Assembly (NCBI GenBank): GCA_019415645.1
Contig: DXYV01000038.1
Coordinates: 1-28,684, forward strand
Direction of reading: 5' to 3'
Origin: Clostridiales bacterium
Lineage (GTDB): Bacteria; Bacillota; Clostridia; Oscillospirales; Oscillospiraceae
DNA: 28,684 bases
Below, in pieces: positions 6,075 through 13,121 of this stretch (position 1 is its first letter; every line of letters begins with the position of its first letter). Below the pieces are notes generated by a model, which made no database searches, had not been told where the DNA came from, and worked only from the letters and a program-made list of their open reading frames with translations. The position numbers were made by a program, and so were the translations under genes.

Positions 6075-6931
6075 CGCGATTCCCCCTTTACGGTAAAGAC
6101 CATGATCTCCTCCAGACTGACCGGGTCCACGGCCAGGTCCGGATAGGCGCGGCGGAACACGGCCCGGTCCTTCACCAGGGCCTCACAGCCGAACTGATTG
6201 GTCCGTACGCCGGCCAGCAGGGAGCGGTCCACCCGCTCCAGGTCGGACCGGGCGCACGTCAGCTTGCCGTAGGTGTCCAGCAGCTCGTCCTTGGCGCCCT
6301 GGAGGACCACCCGCCCCTGATGGAGGAAGGTGACGTAATCGGCCGCCTTCTCCAGATCGGAGGTGATGTGGCTGGAGATGAGAATGGCGTGGGATTCATC
6401 CTGGATAAAGCTCAGAAATTCGTCCAAAATCTCGTCCCGCACCACCGGGTCCAGGCCGCTGGTGGCCTCGTCCAGAATGAGCAGCTTGGGGTGGTGGGAC
6501 AGGGCCGCGGCGATGGCCAGCTTCATTTTCATGCCGCGGGAAAAGGTTTTGATCTCCTTTTTCTCCGGCAGGGAAAACTGCCCCAGATAGCGGCGGAACA
6601 GGGCAGGGTCCCAGCTGCGGTAAAGCCTGCGCAGAATGGTCCCCACCTGGGCGGCGGTCAGCGCGTCGTGGAACATGGCCTCGTCCAGCACCACGCCCAC
6701 GTCCTCCAGCACGGCCCGCTCCCCGGTGCGGTTGTCCCGGCCCAGCAGGGTGATGGTCCCGCTGTCCGGATGGATCAGGTCGAGCAGACACTTGATAGTG
6801 GTGGACTTGCCCGCGCCGTTTTCTCCGATCAGCCCCATAATGGTGCCGCCCGGCACCGTTATGGAGACATGGTCCAGCTTGAACGCGCCGTAATCCTTGG
6901 TCAGATCACGAATTTCAATGGCGTTGTTCAT
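6071..6931 (-). CDS. ABC transporter ATP-binding protein (YtrB/BcrA-like)
   Basis: 286 residues. Walker A GENGAGKST near residue 40, signature FSRGMKMKLA near 140, Walker B LLILDEATSGLD near 160, and the switch His in ILISSHITSDLE near 195. The signature is SRGMK rather than SGGQ, which is common in this subfamily. The C-terminal ~70 residues form the accessory domain ending in SLEEIMVFTVKGE, also typical. The ATG at 6931 follows a TTAGGAGACGAG site and overlaps the GntR gene's stop, so translation is coupled. It powers the permease encoded next. Confidence 0.93.
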   Translation of the reverse strand: MNNAIEIRDLTKDYGAFKLDHVSITVPGGTIMGLIGENGAGKSTTIKCLLDLIHPDSGTITLLGRDNRTGERAVLEDVGVVLDEAMFHDALTAAQVGTILRRLYRSWDPALFRRYLGQFSLPEKKEIKTFSRGMKMKLAIAAALSHHPKLLILDEATSGLDPVVRDEILDEFLSFIQDESHAILISSHITSDLEKAADYVTFLHQGRVVLQGAKDELLDTYGKLTCARSDLERVDRSLLAGVRTNQFGCEALVKDRAVFRRAYPDLAVDPVSLEEIMVFTVKGESR

Positions 6932-7308
6932 ACAATCTCGTCTCCTAATAAAATACCCAGAAGCTCCTTGACCTCCTGGTCGCTGACCCCGCCGGTCCGA
7001 GCGGTGTCTACCGCCCGGGACAGATGCTCTTCCACCCGGCGCAGGGTGTCCTCCCGGGCCAGCTCCAGATTGCGGGGCGCCACAAAGCACCCCTTGCCGG
7101 GCACGGTGGTGATAAAGCCCTCCCGCTCCAGCTCCTCATAGGCCCGTTTGGTGGTGATGACTGAAATGCGCAGCTCCTTCGCCAGCAGGCGCATGGAGGG
7201 AAGGGCGTCCCCTTCTCCCAGCTCCCCGCGGAGGATCTGGCTCTTGATCTGCCGGACGATCTGCTCATAGATGGGCACGTCGCCGGCGTTGCGTATGATG
7301 ATGTCCAT
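6928..7308 (-). CDS. GntR-family regulator, YtrA subfamily
   Basis: 126 residues: an N-terminal winged helix (PIYEQIVRQIKSQILRGEL…LPSMRLLAKELRISVITTKR… YEELEREGFITTVPGKGCFV) and a short C-terminal helical dimer region, the size and layout of YtrA regulators, which usually control the ABC transporter in their own operon. The ATG at 7308 was chosen because homology starts there and AGGTG lies upstream; an ATG 14 codons earlier is inside the operator. Its likely site is the palindrome at 7334-7359. It probably represses its own operon until an inducer or membrane stress is present. Confidence 0.92.
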   Translation of the reverse strand: MDIIIRNAGDVPIYEQIVRQIKSQILRGELGEGDALPSMRLLAKELRISVITTKRAYEELEREGFITTVPGKGCFVAPRNLELAREDTLRRVEEHLSRAVDTARTGGVSDQEVKELLGILLGDEIV

Positions 7309-7333
7309 GGTGCACCTCAGATTGTTATACTGT

Positions 7334-7379
7334 ATATATACTGTATGCACAGTATATATGGCCGGGACTGTTTTGTCAA
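7334..7379 (-). promoter_or_regulatory. Promoter and operator of the GntR-ABC operon
   Basis: On the minus strand TTGACA (plus 7374-7379), 17-bp spacer, TATACT (7351-7356). Perfect 11-bp inverted arms ATATATACTGT and ACAGTATATAT (7334-7344 and 7349-7359) cover the -10 box and start point. A further TATACTGTATA half-site overlaps at 7327-7337. This fits repression by the GntR protein. Confidence 0.8.
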
Positions 7380-7409
7380 GAGGGGCGGAAAAACTTTTTG
7401 GGCGGAAAT

Positions 7410-7438
7410 TTGACAGGACCGCGCCGCCTTGGTAAGAT
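7410..7438 (+). promoter_or_regulatory. Promoter of the lysR gene
   Basis: TTGACA (7410-7415), 17-bp spacer, TAAGAT (7433-7438), 50 bases before the lysR ATG and divergent from the GntR promoter. Confidence 0.65.
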
Positions 7439-7487
7439 GAAACAAAGCCGGTCTGCCCCCCGGTAGGGAGGTGAAAGGAGACTGCCT

Positions 7488-8357
7488 ATGAATGACGTAC
7501 AAATCAAGTGCTTTCTGGCCGCCGCCGTGAGCCAGAGCTTTGCCGAGGCGGCGGAAAAGCTCTACATGACGCCGCCCACCTTTGGACGGCACATCTCCGC
7601 CCTGGAACGGGAACTGGGCTATCCTCTGTTTCTGCGGGGATGGAAGCGGCTGCGCCTGACTGCGGCGGGGGAGCTGATGTACGAGGGCTTTCAGGAGATC
7701 ATTGAAAAATTCCAGTCCCTTCAGACCGAGGTGGCTCGCCTCAACAGCGGCCAGACGGGCCAGCTGACCGTGGGAATTTTGGAGGGGCAGCTGCTGGACG
7801 ATCAGCTGCGTACAGTCCTGCGCTATTTCCGGAAGGCCTATCCCGACCTGCCGGTGAAGCTGCTGCGCTACTCTTTCCGGGCTATGGAGGAGGCGCTGCT
7901 GGACGGCTCGCTGGATGTGGGCATCACCCCCACCGCCGAGGTGGAGCAGACCGACGACTTGGACTACAAGCCCTTCTGCACCCTGCCCAACTACATCGTC
8001 CTGCCCAAGGACCACCCCCTGGCCCAAAAGGAGGATCTGACGCTGCTGGACTTTGCCCAGGTGCCCCTGCTGGAGCTGGCGGAGGGGGAGTGCCGCATGG
8101 TGTCCCGCCTGATGCACGAATGCTGCCAGCGGGCGGGATTTGAGCCCCAGGTCATCGTCTGCCCCGATCTGAACGCCCAGTTGTTCGCGCTGGAGACCGG
8201 CCTGGGCGTCATGGCGCTGAACCAAAATCACATGGCCTGCAACAATCCGGCCCTGGCGGCCCGGGCGGTGCCCGGCCTGCCGGAGGGAGAATTCTGCGCC
8301 GCCTGGCACCAGGCCAACCCCAATCCCGCCCTGCAGCTGTTCCTGGACCGGCTGTGA
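7488..8357 (+). CDS. LysR-family transcriptional regulator
   Basis: 289 residues. The N-terminal winged helix (residues ~3-60) has the LysR pattern QSFAEAAEKLYMTPPTFGRHISALERELGYPLFLR. The linker helix runs to ~90, and the effector domain begins GQLTVGILEGQLLDD. LysR proteins are tetramers that sense a small molecule and usually activate a neighbouring gene. The SDR gene 109 bases downstream on the same strand is a candidate target, but no clear T-N11-A box was found there. The start ATG at 7488 follows GGGAGGTGAAAGGAG. Confidence 0.92.
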   Translation: MNDVQIKCFLAAAVSQSFAEAAEKLYMTPPTFGRHISALERELGYPLFLRGWKRLRLTAAGELMYEGFQEIIEKFQSLQTEVARLNSGQTGQLTVGILEGQLLDDQLRTVLRYFRKAYPDLPVKLLRYSFRAMEEALLDGSLDVGITPTAEVEQTDDLDYKPFCTLPNYIVLPKDHPLAQKEDLTLLDFAQVPLLELAEGECRMVSRLMHECCQRAGFEPQVIVCPDLNAQLFALETGLGVMALNQNHMACNNPALAARAVPGLPEGEFCAAWHQANPNPALQLFLDRL

Positions 8358-8466
8358 CCTTTTTCAGATTTTGAAGTCAGACGTTTCAAATCCTGTTCTG
8401 GCCGGCAGTTTCGCGATGTGCTACACTAAATACAGAACTATGAAAACCATAAGGAGGACCCCTAAC

Positions 8467-9228
8467 ATGAATCGTTTGACTGGAAAAATTGCCATCGTCA
8501 CCGGCTCCAGCTCTGGCATCGGCCGGGCTACCGCCGAGCTCTTCGCCAAGGAGGGCGCCAATGTGGTGCTCACCGCCCGCCGCCTGGACAAGCTGGAGGA
8601 AGTGGCCGCTGTCTGCCGTTCCTACGGCGTGGAGGCTCTGGCTGTTCAGGCCGACCTGTCCAAGCCCGCCGACTGCGTCAAGGCCGTGGACGAGACCATC
8701 AAGGCCTTCGGCCGCATCGACATCTTGGTGAACAACGCCGGCATCGCCGATAAGCACCGCCCCATCACCGAGTGCACCCCCGAGTTCTGGGACGAGGTGA
8801 TCGCCATTGACCAGAGCTCCATCTTCTATATGTGCAAGGAGGCCCTGAAGTATATGGAGCCCGCCGGCTGCGGCTCCATCATCAACATCTCCTCCATCGG
8901 CGGCGTGTTCGGCAGCGCCGGTATCTCCTACTCCGCCGCCAAGGCCGCCGTGCTGGGCATGACCAAGAACATCGCCATCCAGTTCGCCGGCAAGGGCATC
9001 CGCTGCAACGCCGTGTGCCCCGGCCCCACCCCCACGGAGCTCAACGCGCCCGACCGTATGAAGGACTTCACCACCTGGTTTGCCGATGTGTGCGGCAAGC
9101 ACATGGATCTGAGCCGCCCCGAGGCCACCGCCGAGGACCAGGCCAACGCCATCCTCTACTTCGCCTCCGACGATTCCAAGGCCGTCACGGGTCAGTACCT
9201 GATCGTGGACAACGGCACCACGCTGTAA
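8467..9228 (+). CDS. Short-chain dehydrogenase/reductase (SDR family)
   Basis: 253 residues, the usual length of classical SDRs. Cofactor motif TGSSSGIG (12-19), NNAG (89-92), catalytic Ser142/143, Tyr155 and Lys159 in YSAAK, and the CPGPTPTEL loop. Arg38/Arg39 after beta-strand 2 (LTARRLDK) suggest NADP(H). The position normally held by the catalytic-tetrad Asn reads IDQSS, i.e. Gln116, which is less usual. Substrate unknown; it could be a 3-oxoacyl, sugar or steroid reductase. The ATG at 8467 follows AAGGAGG. A possible extended -10 (TGCTACACT) lies ~50 bases upstream. The gene ends in a strong terminator. Confidence 0.92.
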   Translation: MNRLTGKIAIVTGSSSGIGRATAELFAKEGANVVLTARRLDKLEEVAAVCRSYGVEALAVQADLSKPADCVKAVDETIKAFGRIDILVNNAGIADKHRPITECTPEFWDEVIAIDQSSIFYMCKEALKYMEPAGCGSIINISSIGGVFGSAGISYSAAKAAVLGMTKNIAIQFAGKGIRCNAVCPGPTPTELNAPDRMKDFTTWFADVCGKHMDLSRPEATAEDQANAILYFASDDSKAVTGQYLIVDNGTTL

Positions 9229-9236
9229 GAGAAACA

Positions 9237-9268
9237 GACCGGCCCCGCCCTGACAAAGGGCGGGGCCG
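9237..9268 (+). terminator. Terminator hairpin of the SDR gene (direct-repeat copy 1)
   Basis: CGGCCCCGCCC and GGGCGGGGCCG arms around TGACAAA, eight bases after the stop. A 33-bp stretch (9236-9268) is identical to 9667-9699. Confidence 0.75.
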
Positions 9269-9667
9269 CAGCTTGTCAAGAAGCCTCGCAGAGTTCGCCG
9301 CTTCCGCGGCGAAAAAAGTTCAATAAATTTTTCCCGGCGACCTAGAGTGCCATCCTCACGGCACAGCCGTTGCGGCCTACGCTAAAAATGTGCCACCGGC
9401 ACATTTTCTTTACGCTGCGGCGTCGGGGAAAATACTTCTCGGCCCGCGAGTGTGGAATTTGTCCGTCCTCTGTAAGAAAAGGGGTCCCCGCACGAACCCA
9501 GCACAGTGGTTCGTGTGGGGGGAGGAGCCGCAGTGAAGTGAGCAAGTTTTCGCCGCCTCGGCGAAAACGAGGGATACGGAGCTTGTGGCGACGACGCGGC
9601 GGGCTGCATTCACTCGAAAAAATGCTTGCATTTTTGAGAAGCGTGTCGAGGTTTCTCGACACGCTAA
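9269..9667. repeat. Hairpin-rich segment between two terminator copies
   Basis: No credible gene. It contains at least six inverted repeats: TTCGCCGC/GCGGCGAA near 9296, AAAATGTGCC/GGCACATTTT near 9386, CACGAACC/GGTTCGTG near 9491, TTTTCGCCG/CGGCGAAAA (9547-9567), AAAAATGC/GCATTTTT near 9621, and AGCGTGTCGAG/CTCGACACGCT just before the second terminator copy. Being bounded by direct repeats suggests an inserted or duplicated unit. Confidence 0.65.
9524..9599 (+). repeat. Modular hairpin repeat, copy U1
   Basis: Left block begins GGAGCCGCAGTGAAGTGAGC; stem TTTTCGCCG-CCT-CGGCGAAAA at 9547-9567; right block contains GGAGCTTGTGGCGACGACGC. Related copies lie at 23817-23887, 23922-23993, 24139-24212 and 24678-24746. 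Confidence 0.6.
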
Positions 9668-9702
9668 GACCGGCCCCGCCCTGACAAAGGGCGGGGCCGG
9701 TC
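9668..9702 (-). terminator. Terminator hairpin of the arc operon (direct-repeat copy 2)
   Basis: GACCGGCCCCGCCC and GGGCGGGGCCGGTC arms, a fully paired 14-bp stem, directly after the yfcC stop. It shares 33 bases with the SDR terminator. Confidence 0.75.
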
Positions 9703-9707
9703 CCCGT

Positions 9708-11096
9708 TTAAGCGCCGCCCAGCAGGACGCCGCCGACCAGAAAGAGCACGGACAGCGCCAGCACCAGCAGCAAAAATTTCCATACATACCGCAGCCAGCG
9801 GTCGTAGGGTACCCGGCCGATGGCCAGGCCGCCCATGACCACCGCCGAGGTGGGGGTGATCAGATTGATGAGGCCGGAGGCCGACTGGAAGGCCGTGATG
9901 ACCAGCTCCCTTCCCACGCCGGCAAAGTCGGCCAGCGGGGCCATGATGGGCATGGAAAGGGTGGCCAGCCCGGAGGTGGAGGGAATCAGGAAGGACAGGG
10001 GCAGATAGAGCAGATAGGTCAGCAGCAGGAAGGCCACCGAGCCCACGCCGGTCAGGGCCTGCTCGCCCCAGCTGAGGATGGTGTCGGTGATCATGCCGGC
10101 GTTCATAATGACCGTGATGCCCCGGCTGATTCCGATGATAAAGGCCACGCCCAGCAGCTCCGACGCGCCGCTGAGGAAGGATTCCACGATCTCCTGTTCC
10201 TTCAGCCGGCACAGCAGCCCCACCAGAATGGCCGCCACCAGAAAGAGAGCGGACAGCTCCGGGAACCACCAGCCCAGGGCCGGCAGAGGCAGACCCATGT
10301 CCCCGAAGGGAATGACCGCATAGACCATCACCAGGAAGGTCAGGCCAAACAGGCTCAGGGCCAGCGTTTGGGTGCCGGTCATGGCGCTGGGCTGGTCCCG
10401 CAGGCCTGTGAAGTGGGCGGTATACTCCGCCCGCCGGTCCGCCACCAGAGAACGCCCCGGGTCGGCCTTGACCCGGGCGGCATAGGCCATGACGAACCAG
10501 ATGGCCGCCGCTAGCAGCGCCAGCAGCATCACCACCCGCAGCAGCATCCCCTCACCCAGGGACACCCCGGCAAACCCGGCGGCGATTCCCGTGGCGAAGG
10601 GGTTGACCGTGGAGCCCAATACGCCCACGCCCGCCCCCAGCATGATGATGGACACAGCGGTGATGGTGTCGTACCCGGCGGCCACCACGATGGGCAGGAC
10701 CAGGGGGTAAAAGGCGATGGTTTCCTCGGCCATGCCGAAGGTGGTGCCGCCCAGGGCAAAGGCGCACATCAGAATGGGGATGAGCAGCTTTTCCCGGCCG
10801 TTCAGCTTGGTGATGATAGAGGAGATGCCCGCGTCGATGGCGCCGGTCTTGGCGATGACGCCCAGAAAGCCGCCCACCATCAGAATAAAGGCCGCGATGT
10901 CGATGGCCTCATACAGACCCTCCAGCGGCGCAAGCGCCACCTCGCCGGGGGTCTGGCCATTCTGCTCCACCTGGTGGTAGCTGCCGGCCACCGGCTCCCC
11001 GTTCGCCTGATAGTCGTACCGTCCGGCGGGGATGACCCACGTTAGAACGGCGACGACCAGAATAATAACAAAGAGGATGGTATAGGCGGTGGGCAT
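9708..11096 (-). CDS. YfcC-family carrier, probable arginine/ornithine exchanger
   Basis: 462 residues from the ATG at 11096, with about 11-12 hydrophobic segments. The conserved block ALGGTTFGMAEETIAFYPLV is typical of the YfcC/DcuC-like family, and LITPTSAVVMGGLAIG near 430 forms the second re-entrant motif. As the last gene of the arc operon it most likely imports arginine and exports ornithine, the role played by ArcD elsewhere; that is inferred from context. The ATG has no ribosome binding site at normal distance. AAGGAGG is instead eight bases before an in-frame CTG at 11111, which would add LKHFK, matching family members that begin xKxFKMPTAYT. The true start may be that CTG. Confidence 0.88.
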   Translation of the reverse strand: MPTAYTILFVIILVVAVLTWVIPAGRYDYQANGEPVAGSYHQVEQNGQTPGEVALAPLEGLYEAIDIAAFILMVGGFLGVIAKTGAIDAGISSIITKLNGREKLLIPILMCAFALGGTTFGMAEETIAFYPLVLPIVVAAGYDTITAVSIIMLGAGVGVLGSTVNPFATGIAAGFAGVSLGEGMLLRVVMLLALLAAAIWFVMAYAARVKADPGRSLVADRRAEYTAHFTGLRDQPSAMTGTQTLALSLFGLTFLVMVYAVIPFGDMGLPLPALGWWFPELSALFLVAAILVGLLCRLKEQEIVESFLSGASELLGVAFIIGISRGITVIMNAGMITDTILSWGEQALTGVGSVAFLLLTYLLYLPLSFLIPSTSGLATLSMPIMAPLADFAGVGRELVITAFQSASGLINLITPTSAVVMGGLAIGRVPYDRWLRYVWKFLLLVLALSVLFLVGGVLLGGA

Positions 11097-11124
11097 TTTG
11101 AAGTGTTTCAGGGAGACCGCCTCC

Positions 11125-12072
11125 TTAGTCCGGGGTCACGAGAGTGCCGCACCGGCCTGCCAGGGCGCCCACGCCCCGGTCCAGTGAGGTGATGATGGAT
11201 TTGCGGCCCGGTCCCGATTTGGCGAAGGCCACCGCCGCCTGGACCTTGGGCAGCATGGAGCCCGCGCCGAACTCGCCGTCCCGGGCATACTGCTCCAGGG
11301 TGCTGGTGGTCACCGCGCCCAGGTTCTGCTGGTCCGGCTGGTTGAAGCGGATGGCCACGGCGGGCACCTCGGTGAGAATCATCAGAATGTCCGCGCCCAT
11401 CTCCTCCGCCAGCCGCTCGGCGGCCAGGTCCTTGTCAATGACCGCGGCCACGCCCTCCAGCACGCCGTCCCGCTCCACCACGGGGATTCCGCCGCCGCCG
11501 CAGGCGATGGTGATGGTGGTGTCCCACAGAGTCCTGATGGTGCCGATCTCCACGATTCGCCTGGGCTTGGGGGAGGGCACCACCCGCCGCCAGCCCCGGC
11601 CGGAGTCCTCCTTCACCGTGTAGCCCTTCTCCCGGGCCAGGGTCTCCGCCTCCTCCTTGGAGTAAAAGGGACCGATGGGCTTGGTGGGATCACGGAAGGC
11701 GGGGTCCGCCGGGTCCACCACCATCTGCGTCACCACCGTGACCACGGGGATGTGCCGGCCGCGCCGGTTCAGCTCGGCGGTCAGGGCCTGCTGGATGTGG
11801 TAGCCGATATAGCCCTGGCTCATGGCGCCGCAGACGTCGAAGGGCATGGGCGGAGTCACCTGGGCGGCGGACTCGCTGGCCAGGAGGATGCGGCCCACCT
11901 GCGGGCCGTTGCCGTGGACGACCGCCAGTTCATAGCCCGCGCAGGACAGCTCGGCCAGATAGGCGGCCGTCCGGCGGGCCACCTGAAGCTGGCTCTCCGC
12001 CGTGGGCGGCAGGCCCTTGTCCTCCAGCGCGTTGCCGCCCAGAGCCACCACCACTTTGATTGGAGCGCTCAT
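11125..12072 (-). CDS. arcC: Carbamate kinase
   Basis: 315 residues, the normal length. Begins VVVALGGNAL and contains VVHGNGPQVG, MPFDVCGAMSQGYIGYHIQQ, IACGGGGIPVV, DKDLAAERLAEEMGADILMILT and a GEFGAGSMLPKVQAAVAF block, all family signatures. It transfers phosphate from carbamoyl phosphate to ADP, yielding ATP, CO2 and ammonia: the energy-yielding step of the arginine deiminase pathway in the cytoplasm. The ATG at 12072 overlaps the arcB stop (ATGA), so the two are translationally coupled. Confidence 0.97.
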   Translation of the reverse strand: MSAPIKVVVALGGNALEDKGLPPTAESQLQVARRTAAYLAELSCAGYELAVVHGNGPQVGRILLASESAAQVTPPMPFDVCGAMSQGYIGYHIQQALTAELNRRGRHIPVVTVVTQMVVDPADPAFRDPTKPIGPFYSKEEAETLAREKGYTVKEDSGRGWRRVVPSPKPRRIVEIGTIRTLWDTTITIACGGGGIPVVERDGVLEGVAAVIDKDLAAERLAEEMGADILMILTEVPAVAIRFNQPDQQNLGAVTTSTLEQYARDGEFGAGSMLPKVQAAVAFAKSGPGRKSIITSLDRGVGALAGRCGTLVTPD

Positions 12073-13061
12073 ACGGTGGCCACCAGCACAGCCTTGATGG
12101 TGTGCATCCGGTTTTCCGCCTCGTCAAAGACCACCGAGTGGCGGCCGCGGAATACCTCGTCGGTGACCTCGCGGATGTCCACGCCTTTCTCCTTCCACTC
12201 CCGGGCCAGCTTGGTCTCGAAGTCATGGAAGGAGGGCAGGCAGTGCAGGAAGAGGACATCGGGGTTTCCGGTGGCGGCCAGCATGGCGTCGTCGATGCGG
12301 TAGGGCGCCAGCAGCTTGGCCCGGTCGGGAATCAGGTCCTCCTCGCCCATGGAGGCCCAGATGTCGGAGTAGAGCACGTCCGCCCCCTTCAGGTCGGCCT
12401 CCTGGTCGGAGAGGCGAATGTCCGCGCCGTTGGCCCGGCCCTCGGTCTGGACCGCCTGGAGGATGCCTTGGTTGACGCCATTGATCAGCTCCCGGGGGCC
12501 GTAGCCCACAAAGTCGATTCCCATTTTGGCGCAGCCATACATCCAGGCGTAGGACATGTTGTTGCGCACGTCCCCCACAAAGACCACCTTACACTGATTC
12601 AGAGGCTTGTGGATGTGTTCCTCCATGGTGAGCATATCGGCCAGAATCTGGGTGGGATGATCGGCGTCAGTCAGGCCGTTGAACACCGGCACGCCGGAAT
12701 AGCGGGCCAGGTCCTCCACCACGGTCTGGTCGTAGCCCCGGTACTCGATGCCGTCGAAGAAACGGCCCAGCACCTTGGCGGTGTCCTCCAGGGACTCCTT
12801 TTTGCCCATCTGCGAGGAGCCAGAGTCCAGGAAGGTGACATGGCCGCCCTCCTCCCGGGTGGCTACCTCGAAGGCGCAGCGGGTGCGGGTGGAGGTCTTT
12901 TCAAAGAGCAGGACGATGTTCTTGCCCTTCAGGGCCTCCCCATGGAGGCCCATGCGCTTTTTCGCTTTGAGATCCCGGGCCAGGTCCAGCAGGTAGCGGA
13001 TCTCGCCGGAGGTCAGGTCCATCAGGGTGAGGAAGGACCGGCCTTTCAAATTGACTGCCAT
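12069..13061 (-). CDS. arcB: Ornithine carbamoyltransferase (catabolic)
   Basis: 330 residues. Carbamoyl-phosphate motif STRTR (57-61), the DHPTQ loop, the ornithine-binding SMG-type loop (SMGEEDL) and HCLP with Cys274. In this operon it runs in the catabolic direction: citrulline plus phosphate gives ornithine and carbamoyl phosphate, which ArcC uses. The enzyme could also serve biosynthesis (argF), as the sequence alone does not separate them; the arcA/arcC neighbours decide. Starts at 13061 after an AAGGAGAAGT site. Confidence 0.96.
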   Translation of the reverse strand: MAVNLKGRSFLTLMDLTSGEIRYLLDLARDLKAKKRMGLHGEALKGKNIVLLFEKTSTRTRCAFEVATREEGGHVTFLDSGSSQMGKKESLEDTAKVLGRFFDGIEYRGYDQTVVEDLARYSGVPVFNGLTDADHPTQILADMLTMEEHIHKPLNQCKVVFVGDVRNNMSYAWMYGCAKMGIDFVGYGPRELINGVNQGILQAVQTEGRANGADIRLSDQEADLKGADVLYSDIWASMGEEDLIPDRAKLLAPYRIDDAMLAATGNPDVLFLHCLPSFHDFETKLAREWKEKGVDIREVTDEVFRGRHSVVFDEAENRMHTIKAVLVATV

Positions 13062-13092
13062 AACATACTTCTCCTTTGATTGGTTTGATGTG

Positions 13093-13113
13093 GGACGCGC
13101 CGTCGGCGCGTCC
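13093..13113 (-). promoter_or_regulatory. Hairpin in the arcA-arcB gap
   Basis: Perfect 9-bp GC-rich arms with a three-base loop and no T-run. It could partly attenuate or mark mRNA processing, lowering downstream expression relative to arcA. Confidence 0.45.
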
Positions 13114-13121
13114 GGATATGG

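Noticed and set aside
9585..10514. 309-codon plus-strand reading
   Set aside because: Antisense to yfcC and the hairpin segment; Gln/Gly/His-rich shadow composition.
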